From: JBKBIP01 sp046297495
GTDB taxonomy: Bacteria > Planctomycetota > Planctomycetia > Gemmatales > Gemmataceae
NCBI GenBank assembly: GCA_046297495.1
Contig: JBKBIP010000006.1
Location: 62,001 to 126,000 of the forward strand
DNA length: 64,000 nucleotides
Direction: 5' to 3'
Each line of letters starts with the position of its first letter. The first letter of the stretch is position 1. A program made the position numbers and the translations under genes. Below the pieces are notes generated by a model, which was not told where the DNA came from, did no database searches, and saw nothing but the letters and a program-made list of their open reading frames with translations. Positions 18,182-27,055 of this stretch are shown piece by piece.

Positions 18182-19621
18182 ATGTCGCGCATGACTCGGC
18201 GGAAATTCATGAAGAACACGATGGCCGCGATGGCCACCATCACCATCGCGGGCACCAAGTCATCGGGCAAGGTGCTGGGGGCCAACGAGGTCATCCGCGT
18301 GGGCGTGGCGGGCCTCAATGGCCGGGGTGGGGCGCATGTGAGCGCCTTTAACAACATGGACGGCGTGCAGATCACGTATCTGATTGACCCCGACACGCGC
18401 ACCTTTGCCGGCCGGGCCAAGTCTGTGCAAGCCCGCACCGGCACCACTCCAACCCTGGTGCAGGATGTCCGCAAGGCTCTGGACGACAAGAATCTCGATG
18501 TCATCAGCATCGCCACGCCCAATCACTGGCACGCGCTCATGACCATCTGGGCCTGTCAAGCGGGGAAGGATGTCTATGTCGAAAAACCGTGCAGCCACAA
18601 CGTCCATGAAGGGCGGATCGCCGTTGCAACCGCCCGCAAGTATAACCGCATCGTCCAGCACGGCACGCAAAGTCGCAGCTCCAGCAGCTGGGCCAGAGTG
18701 GCCGAAGTCATCAAATCCGGCCAGCTTGGTAAGTTGCTGGTGTCACGCGGCCTATGCTACAAGACGCGCAACAGTATTGGCGTCAAGCCGACCAGCTCGC
18801 CGCCAGCGGAAGTGGATTTCAACCTCTGGCTGGGTCCGGCGCCAGAACGCCCCTTCCACAGTAACTTGGTGCATTACAACTGGCACTGGTTCTGGGACTT
18901 CGGCAATGGCGACATCGGCAACCAAGGGGTCCATCAGATGGACATCGCCCGCTGGGCCATTCCCAACGCGACCCTGCCGAAGAGCGTCATCAGCTTGGGC
19001 GGGCGCTTCGGCTACCAAGACCAAGGGGAAACGCCGAATACGCAGATCGCCATTTTCGATTACGGCGACACGCAGCTAACCTTCGAGGTGCGCGGCCTGA
19101 AGACCGGCGACTTCCACGGTCAACGGGTTGGCAACATCTTCCACCTGGAAGCCGGAACCATCGCTGGCGCGACCTTCTATCCGAAGGGGAGCGACAAATC
19201 GGCGCCGCTGCCGGCGGTCAAGGATGTCAGCCGAGGACCAGGCGGCGACAATTTTGGCAATTTCATCGCCGCTGTGCGGAGCCGGAAAGTCTCCGACCTG
19301 AACGCCGACATCCTCGAAGGGCATCTATCCAGCGCCTTGGGGCACCTGGCCAACATTTCTTACCGATTGGGTTCGGAGGTCCCCTTCCAACCGACCACTC
19401 AAGCCTTCGGCGACAACAAGGAAGCCTACGAGACCTTGGCTCGCCTCGAGGAACACTTGAGCCAAGGCAACGGCATCCAGCTGGCAAACACCAAGTATCG
19501 GCTGGGGCGCAAGCTGATGCTCGACGCCAGCGCCGAAAAATTTATCAACGATCCCGAAGCCGACAAACTTCTGACCCGCGACTACCGGGCGCCGTTCGTG
19601 GTGCCGGCTCGGGTGAGTTAA
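18182..19621 (+). CDS. Twin-arginine-exported Gfo/Idh/MocA oxidoreductase
   Basis: A 479-residue protein with the Tat leader MSRMTRRKFMKNTMAAMA, the Rossmann strand VIRVGVAGLNGRGGAH, and the EKP motif YVEKPCSHN that defines the family. The C-terminal half contains NWHWFWDFGNGDIGNQGVHQ, common in planctomycete members. Such enzymes oxidise or reduce sugar derivatives using a tightly held NAD(P). ATG 18182 has AAGGAG just upstream. It is a single gene with its own promoter region and a hairpin at 19636. Confidence 0.92.
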   Translation: MSRMTRRKFMKNTMAAMATITIAGTKSSGKVLGANEVIRVGVAGLNGRGGAHVSAFNNMDGVQITYLIDPDTRTFAGRAKSVQARTGTTPTLVQDVRKALDDKNLDVISIATPNHWHALMTIWACQAGKDVYVEKPCSHNVHEGRIAVATARKYNRIVQHGTQSRSSSSWARVAEVIKSGQLGKLLVSRGLCYKTRNSIGVKPTSSPPAEVDFNLWLGPAPERPFHSNLVHYNWHWFWDFGNGDIGNQGVHQMDIARWAIPNATLPKSVISLGGRFGYQDQGETPNTQIAIFDYGDTQLTFEVRGLKTGDFHGQRVGNIFHLEAGTIAGATFYPKGSDKSAPLPAVKDVSRGPGGDNFGNFIAAVRSRKVSDLNADILEGHLSSALGHLANISYRLGSEVPFQPTTQAFGDNKEAYETLARLEEHLSQGNGIQLANTKYRLGRKLMLDASAEKFINDPEADKLLTRDYRAPFVVPARVS

Positions 19622-19635
19622 AACGTCTCGTCCCT

Positions 19636-19667
19636 GGCGAGCGGGGCCGACTCCGCCCCCGCTCGCC
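19636..19667 (+). terminator. GC-rich hairpin after the MocA-type gene
   Basis: Arms GGCGAGCGGGG (19636-19646) and CCCCGCTCGCC (19657-19667) pair perfectly with a 10-nt loop, 15 bases after the stop codon. No T-tract follows, so termination efficiency is uncertain. Confidence 0.5.
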
Positions 19668-20076
19668 CGTCCTGTCGCGCATCCATCTATCACGGCAAAT
19701 CCTTATATATAAATAAGATACGTCAACCATTTGGCGCCGAAGCGAGAAATCCAAATCCGCCTTGGGAGTGGCTTGACAAGCTGCGCCAAGTTTACTACGA
19801 AGAAACTATCTTGCCTCTGAGGAAACATACGAAACGTGAACAACGATAAGGAATTGTGCGTGCAGCCGGGAAAGGTACGCGACCGGAAAAGCTGGGTTGA
19901 CAAGGAACGGCAGCCGAGTAAAACAGCGCGGTCTAACATGGGTTTTGGTTCGCGGCTGCGAACCTCTGGCGAACTAACCCAGCGCGCCCGCGAATGATCA
20001 TGGGGATGTGAACATTCCGTGGGGGAGAGGTAGGAAGCGCTCCCCTTCTAATGGTTTCTCTGTCGAGGACACTCTG
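19668..20076. other. Intergenic stretch, partly AT-rich
   Basis: About 410 bases. The segment at 19698-19730 is AT-rich (TTATATATAAATAAG) and could be a promoter. No gene was recognised on either strand. Confidence 0.35.
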
Positions 20077-20418
20077 ATGTTTGGCGGAATTTTGTTGCGA
20101 GACTTCTTGACGGTCAACGGTACTACCCCCAATTGGTGGTTGCCCGACCGGGGTTCGATGTCGCCGCCGTGGACGGCAGCGCGCCGCGATGCAGAAGACA
20201 TTGATGAAGACTTGGACGATGAGGACGAGGACGAAGATGAGGATGAGGACTTCGACGACGAGGACTTCGACGACGAAGACCTAGATGACGAGGACTTCGA
20301 CGACGAAGACCTAGATGACGAGGACTTCGACGACGAAGACCTAGATGACGAGGACTTCGACGACGAAGACCTGGATGACGAAGAGGATGAGGACCTCGAC
20401 GATGACGAAGATTTTTAA
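20077..20418 (+). CDS. Small protein with Asp/Glu-rich tandem-repeat tail
   Basis: From ATG 20077 the frame encodes 113 residues: a short N-terminal part (MFGGILLRDFLTVNG) and, from about residue 43, an almost purely acidic tail made of DDEDFDDEDL units. Such tails occur in small planctomycete proteins of unknown role and could bind cations or basic proteins. The start is uncertain; GTG 20008 and ATG 20158 are alternatives. The opposite strand is also open here, but as a compositional artefact. Confidence 0.5.
   Translation: MFGGILLRDFLTVNGTTPNWWLPDRGSMSPPWTAARRDAEDIDEDLDDEDEDEDEDEDFDDEDFDDEDLDDEDFDDEDLDDEDFDDEDLDDEDFDDEDLDDEEDEDLDDDEDF
20251..20385 (+). repeat. 30-bp tandem repeat coding acidic residues
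   Basis: Three perfect copies of a 30-bp unit lie at 20281-20310, 20311-20340 and 20341-20370, each starting CTAGATGACGAGGACTTCGA and coding LDDEDFDDED. Partial or mutated units flank them. Identity at third codon positions points to recent slippage or recombination. Confidence 0.9.
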
Positions 20419-20494
20419 TTCCCGAATCCGCGCGTAAAGTATCGCATTTCGTCTTGGCAGAACCGTATAATAAGGCGAATGTTTTATTGGGCGG

Positions 20495-20526
20495 GGGGGT
20501 ACAGGTCCCCGGGGGTACAGGTCCCC
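20495..20526 (+). repeat. Perfect 16-bp tandem duplication
   Basis: GGGGGTACAGGTCCCC occurs twice back to back, ending 57 bases before the phosphoesterase ATG. It may be a control element or a recent slippage product. Confidence 0.8.
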
Positions 20527-20582
20527 CCTTTCCGCTAATTGCTGGCCATGCCGAAGCACCGCGAGCGGAGAAACACAGCACC

Positions 20583-21476
20583 ATGTTCCACGTCGTTGTT
20601 GGTTGGCTTCGCGCGGAAGCGCGGCAAACACGGTCGCGCGGCCATTGGGCACGAGTGATTGGCCGCAATTGGGCCCGCGTTAGTTACGGCTTTCACATCG
20701 AGCCGACCTGGCTGGAACTCAATTACCACCAGCTCCCCATTGCCGACCTACCGACTTCCTTTCATGGCTTTCGCATCGCGCAGTTGTCCGATTTCCACTG
20801 TAGCCGACAGGTCACGCCGGCGTATCTGCGTCAAGCGGTCGAGTTGACGCAAGCCCAGAACCCGGACCTAATCGTTCTGACCGGCGATTTCATTCATCGC
20901 GGTTACAAATACATCGAGCCGATGGCCGATGTGTTGGGCAACTTGACGGCGCCGCAGGGTGTGTACGCAGTGCTGGGCAATCACGATTTTTCCGTGCGTA
21001 ATGCCTTGGGTTTTCGCCGTTATCGGCATCTGCATCGTGCCGTGGCGGACGCTCTGATCGCGCGCGGCATTCGCGTGTTGCGCAATGAAAGCGTCGAGCT
21101 GGTCCGCGCCGCGGCGCGGTTGTACTTGACAGGCGTGGAAGACTTGTGGAGCCGCGTGTGCGATCCGCACTCAGCGCTCAATGGATTGGCTCCCGATGTG
21201 CCGCGCATTGTCCTGGCCCATAATCCGCGAACCATCGAGTTGCTCAACGGCCAGCGCTGCGACCTGATGCTCAGCGGCCACACCCACGGCGGCCAGATTC
21301 ATCTCCCCGGCATTGGCCGACCTACGCTCGGCAAACATGGTCGGCGTTTCGCCGCCGGCTTGTACCAGCACCACAACAGCTATTTGTACGTGAATAAGGG
21401 AGTCGGCTTCGGTTTTCGCTTCCGCTTTGGCGTCCGACCCGAAGTCGCGGTCGTCGTGCTGCAACCCGCCGATTGA
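20583..21476 (+). CDS. Calcineurin-type metallophosphoesterase
   Basis: The protein of 297 residues carries the full metal-binding set: LSDFHC, TGDFIHRG, GNHDF and SGHTHGGQ. The order and the N-terminal phrase IAQLSDFHCS fit the YaeI/YkuE group, whose members act on UDP-linked or phospholipid substrates near the membrane. ATG 20583 is chosen; a frame extension upstream lies across the 16-bp duplication and looks non-coding. The substrate is unknown. Confidence 0.88.
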   Translation: MFHVVVGWLRAEARQTRSRGHWARVIGRNWARVSYGFHIEPTWLELNYHQLPIADLPTSFHGFRIAQLSDFHCSRQVTPAYLRQAVELTQAQNPDLIVLTGDFIHRGYKYIEPMADVLGNLTAPQGVYAVLGNHDFSVRNALGFRRYRHLHRAVADALIARGIRVLRNESVELVRAAARLYLTGVEDLWSRVCDPHSALNGLAPDVPRIVLAHNPRTIELLNGQRCDLMLSGHTHGGQIHLPGIGRPTLGKHGRRFAAGLYQHHNSYLYVNKGVGFGFRFRFGVRPEVAVVVLQPAD

Positions 21477-21608
21477 GCCATTTGCTCGGTCACTCTTTCT
21501 TTGCACTTTGCGCTGCGCCCGTTATAATCAAATCATCGTATCAGTCGCACGGAGGCCGGCGTCGCAGCCGGTTCTTCGATGCCTCTCCTGATCCTTCAGG
21601 GGGAAGCC

Positions 21609-22043
21609 ATGGCACTTCCGAGCAAGTATTCACACGATGATCCTGGACACTCTGCTGGCAGCAGTATCTTGACCCGCTTGGCCGAACAGAGCCAGATCGA
21701 CTTCGAAGTCGATTTTTTCATGGGAATTCTGGAACGCCATCCAGGTTATGTCGATGTACTGCGGGCCCAAGCCAACAATCTAACCCTCAAAGGGCGCTAT
21801 GCCGAGGGCTTGCAGATTGACAAGCGGCTGGTGCAGCTGCGCCCGAATGATCCGCTGGCCCATTACAACTTGGCGTGCAGCTACGCTCTGCTCAAACGCC
21901 CCGAACAAGCCATTAAGACCTTGCGCCGGGCCGTGGAACTGGGGTATCGAGACTTTCGCTACATGCGGGAAGATCATGACCTTGATTCCATTCGCCACGA
22001 TCCCCGCTTCCGTCAGTTGTTACGGGAGTACGAAAATAAATAA
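21609..22043 (+). CDS. TPR-repeat protein
   Basis: A 144-residue protein with two clear tetratricopeptide units (GRYAEGLQIDKRLVQLRPND and NLACSYALLKRPEQAIKTL) and a third degenerate one. It ends in a conserved phrase (DPRFRQLLREY). ATG 21609 follows AGGGGGA; an ATG ten codons upstream is possible. TPR folds bind proteins; the partner is unknown. Confidence 0.85.
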   Translation: MALPSKYSHDDPGHSAGSSILTRLAEQSQIDFEVDFFMGILERHPGYVDVLRAQANNLTLKGRYAEGLQIDKRLVQLRPNDPLAHYNLACSYALLKRPEQAIKTLRRAVELGYRDFRYMREDHDLDSIRHDPRFRQLLREYENK

Positions 22044-22134
22044 TTCCTTTCATCGTTTCGCCACTGTTGAGCAAGCGAGCCGCAGGTGAGCGCTGGGGCT
22101 GCGCTCAGCTGTGGCTAACTCCTAAACTTGTGGT

Positions 22135-23142
22135 ATGAACATCCTCTCTCATGGCATGGGCACGCTGTTCACCGACCCCTCCGCCAATCGGGCACGGGAG
22201 TTCTTCGCCGGCAAGCCGAGGGCACTGGTTGACAAGCTGACCACCGTGTCCGAGGCGGTGTCTCGGCTGGTGCAAGACGGCATGTATCTTGCCATCGGCG
22301 GTTTCGGCGCTGACCGCATTCCCACGGCAGTCGTTCACGAAATCTTGCGTCAGGGTAAACAGAATCTGAGTTTCGCCGGCCACACCGCCACGCATGACTT
22401 TCAAATCCTGTGCGCTGGCAACGGCCTGGAACGGGGCCGGACGTTAGCCCGCGTGGATATTGCCTATGTCATCGGTTTGGAAGCACGCGGCTTGTCGCCG
22501 CACGCCCGCCGGGTCATGCAATCGGGAGAAGTAGCTGTCACCGAATGGACCAACTACACCTTGGCCGCACGCTTCAAGGCGGCGGCGATGGGAGTGCCGT
22601 TCTTGCCGGCGCGGACCATGTTGGGGACCGACACCTTTCACCACAGCGCCGCCCAACTGATCACTTGCCCCTTTACCGGCGAAAAGCTCTTGGCTCTGCC
22701 AGCCCTGTTTCCCGACGTCGCTGCCATTCACGTGCATGAAGCGGATCGTTTCGGCAACTGTCGCATTCGTGGCACCAGCGTCGCCGACATCGACTTGGCC
22801 CGCGCCGCCAAACGGCTCATCATCACCTGCGAACGGCTCATCCCCAACGACGACATCCGCTGCGACCCAACCCAGACGGTGATCCCTTTCTGGTGCGTCG
22901 ATGCCGTGTGCGAAGTCCCTTACGGCAGCTACCCTGGCAACATGCCCTACGAGTATTTTTCCGACGAAATGCACCTGAAACAGTGGCTCGAAGCGGAAGC
23001 CAACGAGGAGACCTTCCGCCAGTTCCTTGATCACTACATCTATGGTGTCACGGATTTCGCCGAGTATTTGCACCGCTGCGGCGGCCTACCGCGCCTGCAG
23101 GAGTTGCGGCAGCAGGAGTTGTTGTTGCACAACGGGCGGTAA
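22135..23142 (+). CDS. CoA-transferase, alpha subunit (glutaconate/IpdA type)
   Basis: The 335-residue protein has the class I CoA-transferase fold with YLAIGGFGADRIPTAVVHEI near the start and VHEADRFGNCRIRG in the second half. Family enzymes move CoA between acyl groups; IpdA in steroid degradation uses the same fold for ring opening. The substrate is not readable. The beta subunit begins 18 bp downstream, so the two are co-transcribed. Confidence 0.88.
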   Translation: MNILSHGMGTLFTDPSANRAREFFAGKPRALVDKLTTVSEAVSRLVQDGMYLAIGGFGADRIPTAVVHEILRQGKQNLSFAGHTATHDFQILCAGNGLERGRTLARVDIAYVIGLEARGLSPHARRVMQSGEVAVTEWTNYTLAARFKAAAMGVPFLPARTMLGTDTFHHSAAQLITCPFTGEKLLALPALFPDVAAIHVHEADRFGNCRIRGTSVADIDLARAAKRLIITCERLIPNDDIRCDPTQTVIPFWCVDAVCEVPYGSYPGNMPYEYFSDEMHLKQWLEAEANEETFRQFLDHYIYGVTDFAEYLHRCGGLPRLQELRQQELLLHNGR

Positions 23143-23159
23143 AGAATATCGTACCCATT

Positions 23160-23936
23160 ATGAACACCACCACCTACAACGCCATGGAATTGATGATCTG
23201 TTGCGCGGCCCGCTTGCTGGAGGATGGACGGACGGTGGCGGTGGGGACTGGCGTGCCGTGCGCGGCGGCGATGTTGGCGCAGCGGACTACGGCGCCGAAT
23301 CTGGTGATTCTTTTCGAGGCTGGCGGCGTCGCGCCGCAGCTGCCTACCATGCCGATCAGCGTGGGGGATTCGCGCACCTTCTATCGCGGGCTGATGGCCA
23401 CCAGCATGGCCGACATCATGGAAACCTGCCAGCGCGGCATGATTGATTACACCTTCCTCGGCGGCGCGCAGATCGACGCTTTCGGCAATCTCAATTCCAC
23501 CCTGATCGGCACCGACTACACCAAGCCCAAGGTTCGCTTCCCCGGCAGCGGCGGCGCCAATGATTTGGCCTCGCTCTGCTGGCGCACATTGGTTGTCACC
23601 AATCACGACCGCCGCCGTTTCGTCGAAAAGCTCGATTTCCGCACCACCCCTGGCTACTTGGATGGCCCCGGCACCCGCGAGAAGGCGGGCCTGCCTCCCG
23701 GCACCGGTCCCTATCGCGTCATCACGGATTTAGCCGTGTTGGGCTATCACGACCAGACGAAACGCATGATGGTATTGAGCTTACATCCGGGCGTCACTCT
23801 TGACCAGGTCCACGCCAACACCGGCTTCGAGCTGGCTGTCGCCGATGTCATGACCACCACTCCGCCCCCCTCGGACGTGGAATTACGCATCCTCCGCGAA
23901 GAAGTCGATCCGCATCGTTATATCCTTGGCCGGTAG
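23160..23936 (+). CDS. CoA-transferase, beta subunit (glutaconate/IpdB type)
   Basis: The 258-residue partner of the preceding subunit. Marks include LVILFEAGGVAPQLP, GMIDYTFLGGAQIDAFGNLN and the G-rich FPGSGGANDLASLCWR. The residue aligned with the catalytic Glu of class I enzymes is probably the Glu of LFEAGG. The protein ends at the normal family length. Confidence 0.88.
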   Translation: MNTTTYNAMELMICCAARLLEDGRTVAVGTGVPCAAAMLAQRTTAPNLVILFEAGGVAPQLPTMPISVGDSRTFYRGLMATSMADIMETCQRGMIDYTFLGGAQIDAFGNLNSTLIGTDYTKPKVRFPGSGGANDLASLCWRTLVVTNHDRRRFVEKLDFRTTPGYLDGPGTREKAGLPPGTGPYRVITDLAVLGYHDQTKRMMVLSLHPGVTLDQVHANTGFELAVADVMTTTPPPSDVELRILREEVDPHRYILGR

Positions 23937-24099
23937 AGAAACTGACTTTGTCCGGCTGGTTGCTCCCCCTTTCTCCACCTCGGTTCGAGACCGGAGTGAT
24001 TCCTCCTTTGCATCCCTACTTCCATCTGATATTATGATCTTAAAATTCGTAACATCCCCTTATGATCCGGTTCGCCCGCGCAATCCAAGAGATGGAACG

Positions 24100-24876
24100 A
24101 TGCGTATCCCGTCCTTCACGGTTTGGTTTTGCCTACTGGGAGTCGGCGGCACGGCTTCTGCGCATTTCGCTATGTTGCTGCCGCACAAGTCGGCGCTCCA
24201 GCGCGGCGAGACCGTAACGATAACTTATCAGTGGGGACACCCGTTCGAGCATCAATTCTTCGACGCGCCCGCCCCGGAATATATCTTCGCGCTATCGCCA
24301 TCGCATGACACCCTGCCCGACCAACTCACCGAACGCGCTGAAAAAGTGATGATTGACAATGGCGAGGGAAAAAAAGTGACTGCCTATCGCTGGCAGTTTA
24401 CCCCCAAGGAGCGGGGGGATTATGTCTTGGTGTTGCGCACCGAGCCGGTGTGGATGGAAGAGGAAGAGGAGTTCGTGCAGGAAACGGTCAGCGTGGTGAT
24501 TCATGTTCAAGCGCAGCGCGGCTGGGACCGCGATAGCGGCGCCATGATACCGCTGACTCGTCCTTACGGATTGTTGCCCGGCATGGTCTTTCAGGCCAAG
24601 GCGCAATACAACGCTAATCCGCTTCCTGGCGTAATGGTCGAGATTGAGCGCTATAACTCCGCACCCCCCGCCGAGTTGCCGCCAGATGAATTCATTACCT
24701 TCACCGCCAAGACCGATCCGAACGGAGTCGTGACCTGCACCCTGCCCGAAGCGGGTTGGTGGGGTGTGTCCGCGGCGCACATCCGGGGGAGCAAGGAGCG
24801 CGACGGCAAAACGTACCCCGTGCGCCAACGAGTCACCTTTTGGCTCCATGTTGATGCGAAGAGGCCGAGCCAGTGA
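24100..24876 (+). CDS. DUF4198-type periplasmic protein, cobalt/nickel uptake
   Basis: The 258-residue protein has a signal peptide (MRIPSFTVWFCLLGVGGTASA) followed by HFAMLLPHK, the usual start of DUF4198/NikK-like proteins. These bind or guide Ni/Co in the periplasm next to CbiM-type permeases. ATG 24100 gives the signal peptide directly. Its stop overlaps the start of the permease gene by 4 bases. Confidence 0.8.
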   Translation: MRIPSFTVWFCLLGVGGTASAHFAMLLPHKSALQRGETVTITYQWGHPFEHQFFDAPAPEYIFALSPSHDTLPDQLTERAEKVMIDNGEGKKVTAYRWQFTPKERGDYVLVLRTEPVWMEEEEEFVQETVSVVIHVQAQRGWDRDSGAMIPLTRPYGLLPGMVFQAKAQYNANPLPGVMVEIERYNSAPPAELPPDEFITFTAKTDPNGVVTCTLPEAGWWGVSAAHIRGSKERDGKTYPVRQRVTFWLHVDAKRPSQ

Positions 24877-25925
24877 TGATCCCGGAATCAGGTTGGTTTC
24901 TATGGGCTGTCCATATTTCGGATTCCGTGCTGACGGTCCCATGGCTGATCGGCGGCTTCGTGCTGACAGGAGGGCTGATGTTGGCCGCCGTCGCCATCGA
25001 CGCGGCGCGCAAGCGGACAGGTCACAGCCATTTGGATGAGGAAGCCATCGCTCAGGTCGCCCTGATCACGGCGGTTTTTTTCGTGTCATCCTTGATTCAT
25101 GTGAAATTGGGNNNNNNNNNNNNNNNNNNNNNNNNNNNNNNNNNNNNNNNNNNNNNNNNNNNNNNNNNNNNNNNNNNNNNNNNNNNNNNNNNNNNNNNNN
25201 NNNNNNNNNNGCACTTGCTTCTGAATGGATTGGTCGGCGTTCTGCTTGGATGGCGGGCGGCCTTGGCGATCCCGGTGGGGTTGCTACTCCAAGCGGCGCT
25301 GATCGGTCACGGCGGTTATTCCACCCTCGGCGTCAACAGCTGCATTCTTACCGTGCCGGCCTTGTTGGCTTGGGGAGCATGGCAGGGGTTGCATCGCGTG
25401 GCGTGGCTGCGTCATCCGTGGGGGCGTGGCGGCTTGGTGGCCGGTAGCGTCATGCTGTGGACATTGAGTTTGGTTTTCAGCATGGCCATGTTCTGGACCA
25501 ATCCGCCGGGTCCCTTGGAAACGCTGGAGACCGCGACCGCTTGGCGAATCACCTTCGCCCCCTATACCCTGGCCAGCGTCCTCCTGTTGTCCTTGCTGGC
25601 GGCCCTGGTCGAACGGCGCTGGGAACAGGCGCCGGAATTTCCGCTCGGACTGCTGATCGGGACGACGGCGGTGTTGGCCACGATGTTGGGGAATAGTCTC
25701 GTCTTGCTCTGGGGCGGGCAAGAGGATTGGCATACGTTGGTCTTACTGGTCTTGGTCGCCCACATGCCTATCGCGGTCTTGGAGGGAGTGGTCCTTGGTT
25801 TCACGGTGGGCTTTTTGGCCCGCGTCAAGCCAGAGATGCTGGGTTGGCGCCTAGCAGGACAAGCAAAACAAACCCTGAACCTCGCCCCGGAGAACCGGCA
25901 ATGCACGGTCGATTCGTTGTCCTGA
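24873..25925 (+). CDS. cbiM: CbiM-type cobalt/nickel permease, interrupted by an N gap
   Basis: A multi-spanning membrane protein with CbiM marks: an N-terminal WAVHISDSVLTVPW in place of the usual MHIxDG start, then LLLNGLVGVLLGW, GHGGYSTLGVNSC and HMPIAVLEG. CbiM is the substrate-specific core of the ECF-type Co/Ni importer. The stretch 25112-25210 is unsequenced, but the frame continues on both sides as written. The C-terminus overlaps the next gene by 25 bases. Confidence 0.85.
   Translation: MMIPESGWFLWAVHISDSVLTVPWLIGGFVLTGGLMLAAVAIDAARKRTGHSHLDEEAIAQVALITAVFFVSSLIHVKLXXXXXXXXXXXXXXXXXXXXXXXXXXXXXXXXXXHLLLNGLVGVLLGWRAALAIPVGLLLQAALIGHGGYSTLGVNSCILTVPALLAWGAWQGLHRVAWLRHPWGRGGLVAGSVMLWTLSLVFSMAMFWTNPPGPLETLETATAWRITFAPYTLASVLLLSLLAALVERRWEQAPEFPLGLLIGTTAVLATMLGNSLVLLWGGQEDWHTLVLLVLVAHMPIAVLEGVVLGFTVGFLARVKPEMLGWRLAGQAKQTLNLAPENRQCTVDSLS
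25112..25210. other. Assembly gap (N run)
   Basis: About 99 N lie inside the cbiM frame. The real gap length is unknown, so the frame on both sides may not be linked as drawn. It shows the window is a draft scaffold. Confidence 0.98.
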
Positions 25926-26449
25926 TTTCCTCCTCTGCCCTGCCCCTGGTGCTGGGCTTGGCGTTGCTGCTCCCTGGCTCGGCATACGCTCATCGACTGA
26001 ATGCGGAATGTCACATCTTGTCGGGAAATCAGGTTCAGGTGGAAAGCTGGTTCGAGACCGGCGACATACCGCGCAAAGCCAAGGTGCAAGTATTTCGCGC
26101 CAATGGCCAGCTGTTGACCGAAGGGAACTTAAACGATCAAGGGATATTCCTTTTTTCTTATGAGAATCCAGAGCCGTTGCGCGTTCTGGTCAACGCGGGG
26201 GCGGGACATCGTCAAGAAATCCACTTATCCGCCGAGCAATTGCGACAGGAATCGGCAACCGGCGCGGGTGCGGCTTTTCCTGCTCTTCCCGCCCCCGCTT
26301 CGCGCCCGCTGTCGGATCGCAGCGGGCGAGTGAACCCCTGGGCCGTGCTGTTCGGCGTGGGACTACTGGTCGGTGTGGCGGCGGTCGCGTTGGCAAGGCG
26401 ACGCCAACGGCTGCATCAAGCGGCATTGGACCATGAAGTGAAAAAGTGA
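25901..26449 (+). CDS. Membrane-anchored protein of the cobalt/nickel uptake locus
   Basis: The 182-residue protein has a signal peptide (LVLGLALLLPGSAYAH), a beta-rich domain (ECHILSGNQVQVESWFETGD) and one C-terminal TM segment (WAVLFGVGLLVGVAAVALARRR). It overlaps cbiM, with GGAGAA before ATG 25901. The layout fits the small extra component (CbiN/NikL-like) found with CbiM in many phyla. CbiQ and CbiO would be expected next but are not present. Confidence 0.7.
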   Translation: MHGRFVVLISSSALPLVLGLALLLPGSAYAHRLNAECHILSGNQVQVESWFETGDIPRKAKVQVFRANGQLLTEGNLNDQGIFLFSYENPEPLRVLVNAGAGHRQEIHLSAEQLRQESATGAGAAFPALPAPASRPLSDRSGRVNPWAVLFGVGLLVGVAAVALARRRQRLHQAALDHEVKK

Positions 26450-26469
26450 TCCGCGAACTTACGCAAAGG

Positions 26470-26901
26470 ATGTCCATGCCCTACCTCGATACGCCGCAAA
26501 GTATGTGTCTGTGCGGAGTCGCCCACTATCTGATCACTCCTCCCGTGGGAATTTATCATCGCATGTGGGGAGCGGCGACGCATGACCAGGCCACTGACGT
26601 TCATCAGCCGCTGACTGCGACGGTGTTGGTGACACGTTCACAGCACGATCCCCAAGACGAATTATGCATTCTGGCTATCGATCATTGCTTGCTGTGGGAT
26701 CGAGAGATGAAGGCCTTGCTCCAAACCGTGAGCACGCAGGCCGGCGTGCCGCGCGAGAAGCTCCTGGTCGCTTTTTCGCATTTGCCTCCGGCTGAGCTGT
26801 ATGGGAAGGGAATCTATCAGGAATCGATTGCCGTGCTGGCACCCGGTTGTCTGGAAACCTTGACGCAAGCAATCGCGCGGCAAATTGAGGAGTGGCTATA
26901 G
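26470..26901 (+). pseudogene. Ceramidase-like protein with the middle deleted
   Basis: The 143 codons start with the N-terminus of the neutral/alkaline ceramidase-like family (GVAHYLITPPVGIYHRMWG, then VHQPLTATVLV) up to LLVAFSH. There the family normally continues THTHAAG with metal ligands. Instead the frame jumps to LPPAELYGKGIYQESIAVLA, which resembles the family C-terminus, and stops at 26899-26901. The lost part is about two thirds of the protein and includes the catalytic core. The junction is in frame. It may still be expressed but should be inactive. Confidence 0.65.
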
Positions 26902-27003
26902 GATGAGAGAGCAGGAATCAGGGTTCAGAGTCAAAGGGACAGGCACGTTTATTTCTCATTCCAGGGTGAATGACTCTGACCACTGATGGGAGGAATTGCC
27001 ACG

Positions 27004-27037
27004 AAAAAAACAAGCCGGTCGTGTTAGCGGCCGGCTT
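27004..27037 (-). terminator. Rho-independent terminator of the DUF1501 gene
   Basis: On the minus strand AAGCCGGCCG pairs with CGACCGGCTT (27012-27037), followed directly by GTTTTTTT. It lies about 20 bases after the DUF1501 stop codon and is the clearest intrinsic terminator in the window. Confidence 0.85.
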
Positions 27038-27055
27038 GGGGTTGTGGCTCAGGTC

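Noticed and set aside
17921..18522. N-terminal part of the minus-strand WD40 frame
   Set aside because: The frame is open, but it has no WD40 similarity and lies antisense to the oxidoreductase start, so only 17461-17920 is kept.
20251..20385. Possible CRISPR array
   Set aside because: The units are contiguous 30-bp coding repeats without spacers.
20123..20668. Pro/His/Arg repeat frame on the minus strand
   Set aside because: It arises from reading the acidic 30-bp repeat backwards and has no independent support.
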